Assembly (NCBI RefSeq): GCF_025802015.1
Contig: NZ_JAOYFC010000003.1
Span: forward strand, 176,761 to 240,760
DNA length: 64,000 bases
Origin: Falsihalocynthiibacter halioticoli
GTDB taxonomy: Bacteria > Pseudomonadota > Alphaproteobacteria > Rhodobacterales > Rhodobacteraceae
Direction of reading: 5' to 3'
In this document: piece after piece, positions 8,417 through 15,713 of the stretch
Layout: each line of letters begins with the position of its first letter
Numbering within the stretch: the first letter of the stretch is position 1
The notes under the pieces: generated by a model
Told to the model about the DNA's origin: nothing
What the model saw: the letters and a program-made list of their open reading frames with translations, nothing else
The model's database searches: none
Translations under genes and position numbers: made by a program

Positions 8417-9997
8417 CTAGTAGCCGAGCGCACAGCCGTCTTTGCGGTGATCAGATGCGCCAATCAAAACGCCATTGTCCCAATCAATTTCGATTGCCTG
8501 CGCTCCGCCAATTGGTGTTTCCGGGACGACGATGTTGTGACCAAGGTCCGCGAGTTCCTGTCGTACCTTTTCGCTATAACCACGCTCGATATTGAGCGCA
8601 GTCCCATCGGCAAAGCATCGCGGGGCATCGCTTGCACTTTGGGGGTCGAGGCCGAAATCGATGATATTGCTCATAAAGCGCGCGTGTCCGTTCGGCTGGT
8701 AAGCGCCACCCATGACACCAAAGGGCATAATGACCTTACTGTTTTTGCGAAGCATCGCAGGAATGATTGTATGCATCGGACGCTTCCCGCCACCAGCTTC
8801 GTTTGCATGCCCTTGCTCAAGCGTGAAACCCGCGCCGCGGTTCTGGAACAGAATGCCGAACTTGTCCGACGCGTGGCCAGAACCAAAGCTATGGAAGATC
8901 GAATAAATCAGCGAAACTGCCATGCGATCTTTGTCGACGACGGTGATGTAGATCGTGTCCTTGTGGACAGCCTCAGAAATCGGTGCCGCTGATGGCATCG
9001 CTTTGGCGGGATCAATTAGATCGGCGAGCGCCTTCGCTGTATCTTGCGACAGCATATGCTCAAGTTTTTTCATGTGGTTTGCGTCGGCGAGGAAGCGATT
9101 GCGCGCGTCATATGCCAGCTTTGCCGCCTCCGCTTCGATATGTGCCCGCTGAGCACCGAAGGGTTCCATCGACGCAATGTCAAAATGACTTAGAATATTG
9201 TTCATCAAAATCGCAGTTGCACCTTGCCCGTTCGGTGGGTGCTCTACAAGGTCGATCCCTTTGTAGGCCCCCGAAATCGGCTTTGTGTATTCGCAAGCAG
9301 TTGTGGCAAAATCATCCAACGTATGACATCCGCCAAGCGCATTGAGTGAGGCGACCATATCCTCTGCCACTTCGCCTTCATAAAACCCTTCACGACCATC
9401 AAGAGCGATACGGCGCAGGACTTCGGCCTGTTGCGGTGCGCGGAAAATCTGGCCCGTTGTCGGCGCTTGGCCGTTGAACAGGTAATGCTCGCGTGCGGCA
9501 CCCTTGAGAGAATCCGCTGCAATGGCCCAGTCTTTTTGTACGCGGGGCGCAACCGGCACACCCCGTTCGGCGTAGTGAATCGCCGGCGCAAGCGAAGCGG
9601 CGATACCTGCGCGGCCCCAATCTTTGGACAGCTTGCAGAATGCATCAATTGCGCCCGGAACGGTTATGGATTCAACGCCTTGAAGCGGGATGGTTTCATG
9701 ACCCCGAGCACGGATTTCATTTGCATCCAACGCCGCAGGGGCTTTTCCAGAACCATTAAGTGCAATTACCTCATCGGAGTCAGCAGGCTTCAGGAGTACA
9801 AAGCAATCGCCACCGATGCCTGTCATCTGCGGCTCGCAAATCCCCAAAACAACCGCGCCTGCAATCGCAGCATCAACAGCATTTCCGCCCGACTCCAGGA
9901 TTTGAATGGCTATCTTGGAAGCCAGCGGATGCGATGTTGCACACATGCCGTTCTCGGCAATTACAGGGGATCGACCGGGAAAATGAAAATCGCGCAT
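8417..9997 (-). CDS. ggt: gamma-glutamyltransferase family enzyme
   Basis: A 526-residue Ntn-hydrolase of the gamma-glutamyltranspeptidase family, made as a precursor that self-cleaves before the nucleophilic threonine. That residue is Thr348 in KDTIYITVVDKDRMAVS, so the large subunit would be about 347 residues and the small one about 179. The usual second Thr-His after the nucleophile is Ile-Tyr here, a pattern I know from alphaproteobacterial homologues. NGQGATAILMNNIL and the C-terminal GGAYQPNGHARFMSN are family features. There is no export signal, so it is probably cytoplasmic. ATG 9997 is chosen because AGGAG lies six bases upstream. Glutathione or another gamma-glutamyl compound is a plausible substrate. 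Confidence 0.88.
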   Translation of the reverse strand: MRDFHFPGRSPVIAENGMCATSHPLASKIAIQILESGGNAVDAAIAGAVVLGICEPQMTGIGGDCFVLLKPADSDEVIALNGSGKAPAALDANEIRARGHETIPLQGVESITVPGAIDAFCKLSKDWGRAGIAASLAPAIHYAERGVPVAPRVQKDWAIAADSLKGAAREHYLFNGQAPTTGQIFRAPQQAEVLRRIALDGREGFYEGEVAEDMVASLNALGGCHTLDDFATTACEYTKPISGAYKGIDLVEHPPNGQGATAILMNNILSHFDIASMEPFGAQRAHIEAEAAKLAYDARNRFLADANHMKKLEHMLSQDTAKALADLIDPAKAMPSAAPISEAVHKDTIYITVVDKDRMAVSLIYSIFHSFGSGHASDKFGILFQNRGAGFTLEQGHANEAGGGKRPMHTIIPAMLRKNSKVIMPFGVMGGAYQPNGHARFMSNIIDFGLDPQSASDAPRCFADGTALNIERGYSEKVRQELADLGHNIVVPETPIGGAQAIEIDWDNGVLIGASDHRKDGCALGY

Positions 9998-10076
9998 TTG
10001 AGGCTCCTGATTATTTGTCGGAACCGTATAAGAGCGCTTAAGGGAAGCCAATAACATGGCTACGAAATTATATGAG

Positions 10077-10532
10077 CTAGGCTTGATCTAGCCCCATTTG
10101 GAACGCAAGTTTGTTGCGCCCTGAAGTGCGCTGGTAGGTGATGGAGTCAGAGAGCTCGCGGATCATCATCCAACCCCATCCGCCTTCTGGGAGGCGCTCA
10201 AGGCCGACGTTAAGCTCTTTTTGTTTCGGAACCGGCAGCGAAAGGTCCGGCATTGCTTTGCCGATATCTGAAATTTCGCAATTGAGTGAGTTGTTCCAGA
10301 TCGTGATGCTTAGGGTGATCGAGCCGGTGTCGCTGCCCTCATACGCATGCTCAACAATGTTATTCAGTACTTCCGCCAGTGCCAGCTCGAATACGCCACA
10401 ATCTTTCTCCCGAACGCCTTTTTTCTGAAGACGAGACATGACCTCGGAAAGAGCATGGCGCACCATTAGCGGCGAGCTTTGAAAGGACAGGCCGAATCTA
10501 TACGGCTCTTTGGCGGGGGGGCGATCTGACAT
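10077..10532 (-). CDS. RsbW-like anti-sigma factor / serine kinase
   Basis: A 151-residue single-domain GHKL ATPase. The N-box is FELALAEVLNNIVEHAY and the G1-like region is ISDIGKAMPDL, with GGWGWMMIRELSD near the end, as in RsbW/SpoIIAB-type switch kinases. Such proteins bind a sigma factor or other target and phosphorylate a STAS partner on serine. The STAS gene lies directly upstream with 19 bases between stop and start, which defines an operon. The start at 10532 has only a weak ribosome site and an upstream in-frame extension exists, so the start is uncertain. No sigma factor or PP2C phosphatase is in the window. Confidence 0.85.
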   Translation of the reverse strand: MSDRPPAKEPYRFGLSFQSSPLMVRHALSEVMSRLQKKGVREKDCGVFELALAEVLNNIVEHAYEGSDTGSITLSITIWNNSLNCEISDIGKAMPDLSLPVPKQKELNVGLERLPEGGWGWMMIRELSDSITYQRTSGRNKLAFQMGLDQA

Positions 10533-10551
10533 CTGGGTTTTCGATCTACTG

Positions 10552-10896
10552 TTAAGCTGTACCTTCAGACGCGGCGAGCGCATCCAAAGCGGAATTGTGA
10601 ATGCGAAAAACAGTATCCATGCGCGTGAGCGAGAAAACTTTGGCAACGTTTATTGTTAGCCCTGCGACTTCTAGTTTTCGCTCTGGGCCAAGAAACTTCA
10701 TGACGCCAACAACCGCGCCCAGTCCACTTGAATCAAGAAATGTGACGCGTGACAGATCAAGCACCACTCGCGCGCTTTTGGTTGATGCGATCTGGCGCAT
10801 GGTTTCCTTGAATTGAACCGTCACAGCGGAATCAATCCGCGACGCCTCCACCGTTGCGAGCAATGTGTCATTGACGAGTTTGGACGTAATTTCCAT
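10552..10896 (-). CDS. STAS-domain anti-sigma factor antagonist
   Basis: A 114-residue protein that is a single STAS domain. The phosphorylation loop is VTFLDSSGLGAVVG; the serine in DSSG is the residue phosphorylated in SpoIIAA/RsbV relatives. In the classical switch the unphosphorylated form binds the RsbW-like kinase and frees its target. It is the first gene of a two-gene operon with that kinase. The TCAGGAGTGATAAA stretch upstream supplies a good ribosome site for ATG 10896. It is divergent from the thiolase gene, with 96 bases between starts. The downstream process controlled is not identifiable here. Confidence 0.9.
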   Translation of the reverse strand: MEITSKLVNDTLLATVEASRIDSAVTVQFKETMRQIASTKSARVVLDLSRVTFLDSSGLGAVVGVMKFLGPERKLEVAGLTINVAKVFSLTRMDTVFRIHNSALDALAASEGTA

Positions 10897-10992
10897 TTTA
10901 TCACTCCTGACTTCAATGCGATTAGCCTAGACGCCAATCGTTACCATTCGGTATGCATTGGGCGAGAGCTTGGAGATAAAAGGGGAAACCTG

Positions 10993-12171
10993 ATGAAAGA
11001 TGTTGTCATTGTTGGTGCCGTGCGGACACCTATGGCCGGTTTGCAAGGCGATTTTGCGCAGGTAACGGCGGCAGACCTTGGTGGAGCGGCGATCACGGCT
11101 GCTTTGGAAGGCGCAAAAGTATCGGGTGATTCTGTTGATGAACTGCTGATGGGAAACGTGCTCGGTGCAGGGCAGGGGCAAGCGCCCGCGCGTCAGGCTG
11201 GATTCTCGGCTGGGCTTGATAAATCAGTACCGGCAACCACGCTGAACAAGATGTGCGGCTCGGGTATGAAAACCACGATGGTTGGTTTTGATCAGGTCGC
11301 GCTCGGCAATGCCGATGTTGTGGTGACCGGCGGCATGGAGAGCATGACGCTCGCGCCTTACCTTTTGCCGAAAATGCGTGGTGGCGCGCGGATTGGGCAC
11401 GGGCAGGTTGTTGATTCCATGTTCCTTGACGGGCTCGAGGATGCCTATGACAAGGGCCGCCTGATGGGGACATTTGCCGAGGATTGTGCGGAGAAATACC
11501 AATTCACACGCGAGGCGCAGGATGCCTATGCGCTCACCTCGCTTTCACGCGCAGTCGCTGCTCAGGAAAGCGGCGCGTTTTCGGATGAGATCGCACCAGT
11601 AACCGTCAAATCGCGGCGCGGCGAAAGCGTTGTGGGCGTTGACGAACAGCCTGGCAAGGCGCGCCCCGAGAAAATCCCGACTTTACGCCCTGCGTTTCGG
11701 GAGAACGGCACCGTGACGGCGGCAAATTCTTCGTCGATTTCAGATGGCGCTGCAGCACTTGTGCTTACGACAGCGGAGAATGCAGAGGCGCAGGATATGC
11801 CAGTTCGCGCGCGCATCCTTGGCCATGCGAGCCACGGACAAGACCCTGCGTGGTTTACAACTGCGCCCGTCCCTGCAGCACAAAAACTGCTGGATCGGTT
11901 GGGGTGGAGCGTGGACGACGTGGACCTTTGGGAGGTGAACGAAGCTTTCGCGGTGGTGCCTATGGCGTTTATGGCCGAAATGGGCGTACCGCATGATAAG
12001 GTGAACGTGAACGGCGGAGCCTGTGCGCTGGGTCATCCGATTGGAGCCTCGGGAGCGCGGATTATTGTAACGCTTCTCAATGCGCTGGAGAAACGTGGGT
12101 TGAAGCGCGGAGTTGCGGCTATCTGTATCGGCGGCGGCGAAGGCACAGCAATTGCGATTGAACGCCCATGA
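10993..12171 (+). CDS. acetyl-CoA acetyltransferase (thiolase)
   Basis: A 392-residue thiolase. The nucleophilic cysteine is in LNKMCGSGMK (about residue 88), the catalytic histidine in GACALGHPIGASGAR, and the second cysteine in CIGGGEGTA at the end. The EVNEAFAVVPMAF segment is also typical. It either condenses two acetyl-CoA to acetoacetyl-CoA (polyhydroxybutyrate or ketone metabolism) or degrades 3-oxoacyl-CoA; the biosynthetic type is the closer impression. ATG 10993 with AGGGGA upstream gives the normal length, whereas an in-frame start at 10813 would add 60 unconserved residues. The last four bases overlap the msrC start (ATGA), so the two are translationally coupled. No phbB or phbC is adjacent. 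Confidence 0.92.
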   Translation: MKDVVIVGAVRTPMAGLQGDFAQVTAADLGGAAITAALEGAKVSGDSVDELLMGNVLGAGQGQAPARQAGFSAGLDKSVPATTLNKMCGSGMKTTMVGFDQVALGNADVVVTGGMESMTLAPYLLPKMRGGARIGHGQVVDSMFLDGLEDAYDKGRLMGTFAEDCAEKYQFTREAQDAYALTSLSRAVAAQESGAFSDEIAPVTVKSRRGESVVGVDEQPGKARPEKIPTLRPAFRENGTVTAANSSSISDGAAALVLTTAENAEAQDMPVRARILGHASHGQDPAWFTTAPVPAAQKLLDRLGWSVDDVDLWEVNEAFAVVPMAFMAEMGVPHDKVNVNGGACALGHPIGASGARIIVTLLNALEKRGLKRGVAAICIGGGEGTAIAIERP

Positions 12172-12623
12172 CCGCCGACTACACAATGCTTGCAAAAACC
12201 ATTGCGAGCCTAACAGAGGGCGAGACTGACGAAGTCTCGCTCATGGCGACGGTTGCTTGTGAGCTTCACCATGCAGACGATCGGTTCGACTGGACGGGAT
12301 TTTATCGCAATGTCGGGAATGACACGCTCAAAATTGGCCCCTATCAGGGCGGGCATGGGTGCCTGACGATCCCGTTTTCCAAGGGCGTTTGCGGCGCGGC
12401 GGCACGCACGCGTGAAGTTCAGCTCGTGCCTGATGTTGATGCCTTCCCCGGCCATATCGCGTGTGCCAGCAGCACCAAATCAGAGCTTGTTTTGCCTGTT
12501 ATTGGCAAAGGAGATAGGCTCATAGGTGTGCTTGACATCGATAGCGATCAACCGAATGCTTTTACCGAGACTGATGCAAAAGAAATTGCCGAAATTACCG
12601 CGGCGGTATTTGCTTCGGTTTAG
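12168..12623 (+). CDS. msrC: free methionine-(R)-sulfoxide reductase (GAF domain)
   Basis: A 151-residue single GAF-domain protein of the fRMsr (YebR) family, which reduces free methionine-R-sulfoxide. The three redox cysteines are present as Cys65 (GGHGCLTIPF), Cys75 (SKGVCGAAAR) and Cys99 (GHIACASSTKSE). Their spacings of 10 and 24 residues are identical to the Cys84-Cys94-Cys118 arrangement I know from the E. coli enzyme. LIGVLDIDSDQPNAFTETD is the usual end of the GAF core. It overlaps the thiolase by four bases and is followed nine bases later by the GFA-family gene, so it belongs to a short operon. The conserved cysteines make catalysis likely. Confidence 0.92.
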   Translation: MTADYTMLAKTIASLTEGETDEVSLMATVACELHHADDRFDWTGFYRNVGNDTLKIGPYQGGHGCLTIPFSKGVCGAAARTREVQLVPDVDAFPGHIACASSTKSELVLPVIGKGDRLIGVLDIDSDQPNAFTETDAKEIAEITAAVFASV

Positions 12624-12632
12624 GAGGTTGTA

Positions 12633-13016
12633 ATGCATAAAGGCAGCTGTCTTTGCGGTGATGTTCAGTATGAAATCAAGCACGACCTAGAAGCCCCAGT
12701 GGCATGTCATTGTTCCCAGTGCCGAAAAACATCCGGTCATTTCTGGGCAGCGGTACACGCAACGAAATCTGATTTTGTGCTTACCGAAGATAGCGGCCTG
12801 AAGTGGTATGACTCCTCAAGCTGGGCGCGCCGCGGTTTCTGTGGCACATGCGGGAGCAGCCTTTTCTATGAAATGAAGGATGAGGATTTTCTATCCGTTG
12901 CGGCGGGTACAGTTGATAGCGATTTCGACGTCAAAATCGGCAAACATATTTTCTGCGCCGATAAAGGAAAATACTACGAAATCAATGACGATGTAACTCA
13001 ACTGGATCAATACTGA
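12633..13016 (+). CDS. GFA-family zinc protein
   Basis: A 127-residue protein of the GFA/CENP-V fold. Its cysteine pattern is complete: Cys6 and Cys8 (GSCLCGDVQYEI), Cys25, Cys27 and Cys30 (CHCSQCRKTSGHFW), and Cys70 and Cys73 (FCGTCGSSLFYE). These positions bind zinc in glutathione-dependent formaldehyde-activating enzyme (Gfa), which speeds formation of S-hydroxymethylglutathione. Many members have unknown reactions, so the formaldehyde role is only an inference. The start has a very strong GGAGG site. It sits between msrC and a pseudouridine synthase and is probably co-transcribed with msrC. Confidence 0.87.
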   Translation: MHKGSCLCGDVQYEIKHDLEAPVACHCSQCRKTSGHFWAAVHATKSDFVLTEDSGLKWYDSSSWARRGFCGTCGSSLFYEMKDEDFLSVAAGTVDSDFDVKIGKHIFCADKGKYYEINDDVTQLDQY

Positions 13017-13037
13017 TTTTGCCGTTATGACCGCCGG

Positions 13038-13685
13038 ATGAACGACACATACACTCCGCCCCAAGATCCGTTAGATGTGCTTCATCTTGACCATCATTTG
13101 CTGGTGGTGAACAAGCCTTCGGGCCTGCTGTCTGTGCCAGGCAAGGGCGAACATCTCGCTGATTGTTTGATTGCACGGGTACAAGCGGCCTTCCCTGATG
13201 CGCTGTTGATTCATCGGCTTGATAGAGACACGTCCGGTGTAATGGTTTTTGCGCTGACTCCACATGCCCAACGTCATATCGGCCTTCAGTTTGAGAAACG
13301 CCAAACCAAGAAAACCTATGTCGCGCGTGTTTTCGGGCGGATAACGGAAAAAACCGGCACCGTGGACTTGCCGCTCATCGTGGATTGGCCCAACCGCCCG
13401 CTTCAGCACGTAAATTTCGAGACTGGCAAAGAAGCGATTACCGATTGGCGCGTTGTGAAATACGAGGAAAATGCAACGCGGGTGCGGCTTTTCCCGAAAA
13501 CGGGCCGGAGCCACCAGTTGCGTGTACATATGCGAGAGATCGGACACCCAATTCTTGGCGATCCGTTCTATGCAACAGGCGCGGCGCTGAATGCGCCACG
13601 GCTTATGCTGCATGCAGAGGAGCTTCGACTTCGGCATCCAGAAGGGGGCGCAGGCCAGCGTTTCCGCGCACCCGCACCATTCTAA
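13038..13685 (+). CDS. RluA-family RNA pseudouridine synthase
   Basis: A 215-residue single catalytic domain of the RluA family without an S4 domain. The catalytic aspartate is in IHRLDRDTSGVMVFAL. Other family stretches are LLVVNKPSGLLSVPG near the start, KTYVARVFG, and the C-terminal GRSHQLRVHMREIGHPILGD. The short S4-less architecture matches RluA itself, which modifies 23S rRNA U746 and tRNA U32, but target specificity cannot be proved from sequence. It begins 21 bases after the GFA gene. Nothing is unusual in it. Confidence 0.9.
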   Translation: MNDTYTPPQDPLDVLHLDHHLLVVNKPSGLLSVPGKGEHLADCLIARVQAAFPDALLIHRLDRDTSGVMVFALTPHAQRHIGLQFEKRQTKKTYVARVFGRITEKTGTVDLPLIVDWPNRPLQHVNFETGKEAITDWRVVKYEENATRVRLFPKTGRSHQLRVHMREIGHPILGDPFYATGAALNAPRLMLHAEELRLRHPEGGAGQRFRAPAPF

Positions 13686-13772
13686 GCCAGCCAAAAACAA
13701 GTCATTTGCCCCGTGGCAATCCTATCCTCAGGGCCTATATATGGCTTAGGAATTATAACAAAGGAGGCCGAT

Positions 13773-14420
13773 ATGGGCTTGCGCATTAACGACACAGTTC
13801 CCGATTTCAAAGCACAAACAAGCGAAGGCGAAATCTCGTTCCATGACTGGATCGGAGACAGCTACGCGATTCTCTTTAGCCACCCAAAAGATTTCACACC
13901 CGTTTGCACCACAGAGTTTGGCGCTGTTGCACAGCTTGCCGACGAATGGGACAAGCGCAACACCAAGGTGATCGGCGTTTCGGTTGACGGTGTTGAGGAC
14001 CACATCAAGTGGAAAGACGACATCGAAAAGTTCGCTGGTACCAAAGCAGGGTTCCCGATTATTGCCGATGAAGGGCTGGCTGTATCCAAAGCATTCGACA
14101 TGCTCCCAGCGGACGCTTACCTTCCTGATGGCCGTACTCCTGCTGATAGCCAAACAGTGCGTTCGGTGTTCATTATTTCCCCAGAAAAGAAGCTCCTGCT
14201 TTCGATGACGTATCCTATGAACGTTGGACGGAACTTCGGTGAAATTCTCCGCGCTCTGGATGCGTTGCAAACGGCTGCTGGCCATGGCGTTGCGCTTCCT
14301 GCGAACTGGACACCTGGTCAAGATGTAGTGATCCCTGTTGCTGTTGATGACGAGGCGGCGAAAGCGAAATTCGGTGATTTCGAAACGCATTTCCCTTATC
14401 TTCGCATGACCAAACTCTAA
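13773..14420 (+). CDS. 1-Cys peroxiredoxin (Prx6 type)
   Basis: A 215-residue peroxiredoxin. The peroxidatic cysteine is in HPKDFTPVCTTEFGAV, and the length together with the long C-terminal part (LLSMTYPMNVGRNFGEILRALDALQ) is characteristic of the 1-Cys Prx6 group. It reduces hydrogen peroxide and organic hydroperoxides in the cytoplasm with an external thiol. ATG 13773 lies five bases after AAGGAGG; an upstream in-frame start is not needed. The next gene follows after 18 bases. With msrC nearby it forms part of a local oxidative-stress group, although each belongs to its own transcription unit as far as spacing shows. Confidence 0.92.
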   Translation: MGLRINDTVPDFKAQTSEGEISFHDWIGDSYAILFSHPKDFTPVCTTEFGAVAQLADEWDKRNTKVIGVSVDGVEDHIKWKDDIEKFAGTKAGFPIIADEGLAVSKAFDMLPADAYLPDGRTPADSQTVRSVFIISPEKKLLLSMTYPMNVGRNFGEILRALDALQTAAGHGVALPANWTPGQDVVIPVAVDDEAAKAKFGDFETHFPYLRMTKL

Positions 14421-14438
14421 ACAACTTCGGAGCCACGC

Positions 14439-15656
14439 ATGAAAACCGCGCCAAGATCATCCAAATCGGATGACCGCAAGGATCGGATAAGTGTGGCTCC
14501 GGATGCCACTGGTATTCACGGCATGACGGTTCATTGGTCCCGCAAGGAGCGGATCAATGAAATCTATCGCGGGATATTCAGTACCTACGATAAATTCCAC
14601 AGTTTCAACGATGTATTGATCTGGCCTTTTGGCCCGAAGCCTGATCCGAACCTGATTGCGCTTGCAGGGTCGTCCGGTAACAAACAGTTTCAATCGAAGT
14701 TTGGAATATGGTCGAAGGCCGTGTTTCTGTCTTGGCAGTATAAATGGTGCTGGCGTTACCTTGATGACAAAACCGATTGTTTGCTTGTCGTATGGAATGG
14801 CATCAAAGGGCATAGACGCGTTCTGGCGGATGCCGCGATCAAACGTGGCGTGCCTGTTGTCTATTTCGAAGAGGCGCCGCTGCCGGAACGAATTACGGTT
14901 GATTTCCAAGGTGTGAACTATGGGTCGAGCCTGCCTCGCGATTTCGCGTTTTATCGCGCATGGGCAGAGCAGGAGAGCATCGACCTCAAGGCGTGGCGGA
15001 AACTCGGCGCATCCCTTATTCCGCGTGCTGCCGCGACCCGAGAAGACGTGTTGCAGCAAGACGCTTCAGAGGACCTAGGCAAAGAGAGTTTCATTTTCTG
15101 CCCGCTTCAGGTTCCGGGTGACAGCCAGATCACAATCTATGGCGACTGGATTTCTTCGGTCGAGCAGATGATCGACGAGCTTGCAGAGGCATCCAAAGCC
15201 CTTCCCGATGGGTGGCACCTGCGGATCAAGGAGCATCCGACCGCAAAAGTTTCATTCGGTGAAAAACTGGCCGGTCTCACGTCCGACAAGTTTCGTGTAG
15301 ATAACAGTACAAACACGTTCGAGCAGGTCGCTGCCTCTCGTGCCGTGCTGAACATAAATTCCTCGGTTGGGCTTCAAGGGTTCTTCTTTGACAAACCGGC
15401 GATTGTACTCGGCCATGCGTTCTATGGCATCGATGGCATCGCGACCAAAGCCAGCAGCCAATCCGAGCTCGCAGAGTTACTCTCCGCACCGGAAAATCTG
15501 TCGTTCGATCCAGAAAAGCGCGATTTGTTTATGTCATATCTCGCGTCGGAGTATTACCCCTTGGAAGAAGACGCCAAAGCAGGGCGCTACACGATCGCCG
15601 ACGCCATTGCGCGCGATCAGAAACGAGACGCGATCATGGCGCAGATTACAAGCTAA
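14439..15656 (+). CDS. KpsS/LipB-like capsular polysaccharide protein
   Basis: A 405-residue cytoplasmic protein resembling the capsule synthesis family (PF05159, KpsS/LipB type), members of which add Kdo residues to the lipid anchor of capsules. Supporting segments are FCPLQVPGDSQI, the basic RIKEHPTAKVSFG, and VLNINSSVGLQGFFFDKPAIVLGHAFYG, where KEHP and NSSVG are typical of the nucleotide-sugar binding half. There is no signal peptide or membrane span. GGAG seven bases upstream supports the start. It follows the peroxiredoxin by 18 bases and ends just before a strong terminator. No other capsule gene is in the window, so it is an isolated member and its product is unknown. Confidence 0.65.
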   Translation: MKTAPRSSKSDDRKDRISVAPDATGIHGMTVHWSRKERINEIYRGIFSTYDKFHSFNDVLIWPFGPKPDPNLIALAGSSGNKQFQSKFGIWSKAVFLSWQYKWCWRYLDDKTDCLLVVWNGIKGHRRVLADAAIKRGVPVVYFEEAPLPERITVDFQGVNYGSSLPRDFAFYRAWAEQESIDLKAWRKLGASLIPRAAATREDVLQQDASEDLGKESFIFCPLQVPGDSQITIYGDWISSVEQMIDELAEASKALPDGWHLRIKEHPTAKVSFGEKLAGLTSDKFRVDNSTNTFEQVAASRAVLNINSSVGLQGFFFDKPAIVLGHAFYGIDGIATKASSQSELAELLSAPENLSFDPEKRDLFMSYLASEYYPLEEDAKAGRYTIADAIARDQKRDAIMAQITS

Positions 15657-15661
15657 ACGCA

Positions 15662-15697
15662 AAAGGCCCCAGCAGTTTGCTGAGGCCTTTCGTTTTT
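15662..15697 (+). terminator. rho-independent terminator after the KpsS-like gene
   Basis: AAAGGCC at 15662-15668 pairs with GGCCTTT at 15684-15690, and CAGCA pairs with TGCTG around a GTT loop. There is a single C-A mismatch inside the stem. TTTTT follows at 15693-15697. It ends the plus-strand transcript six bases after the stop codon. On the minus strand the stem is followed by TTTTGCG, so it may also help end the convergent pnp transcript. Confidence 0.9.
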
Positions 15698-15713
15698 CAA
15701 GTGGGAAAGAGGA

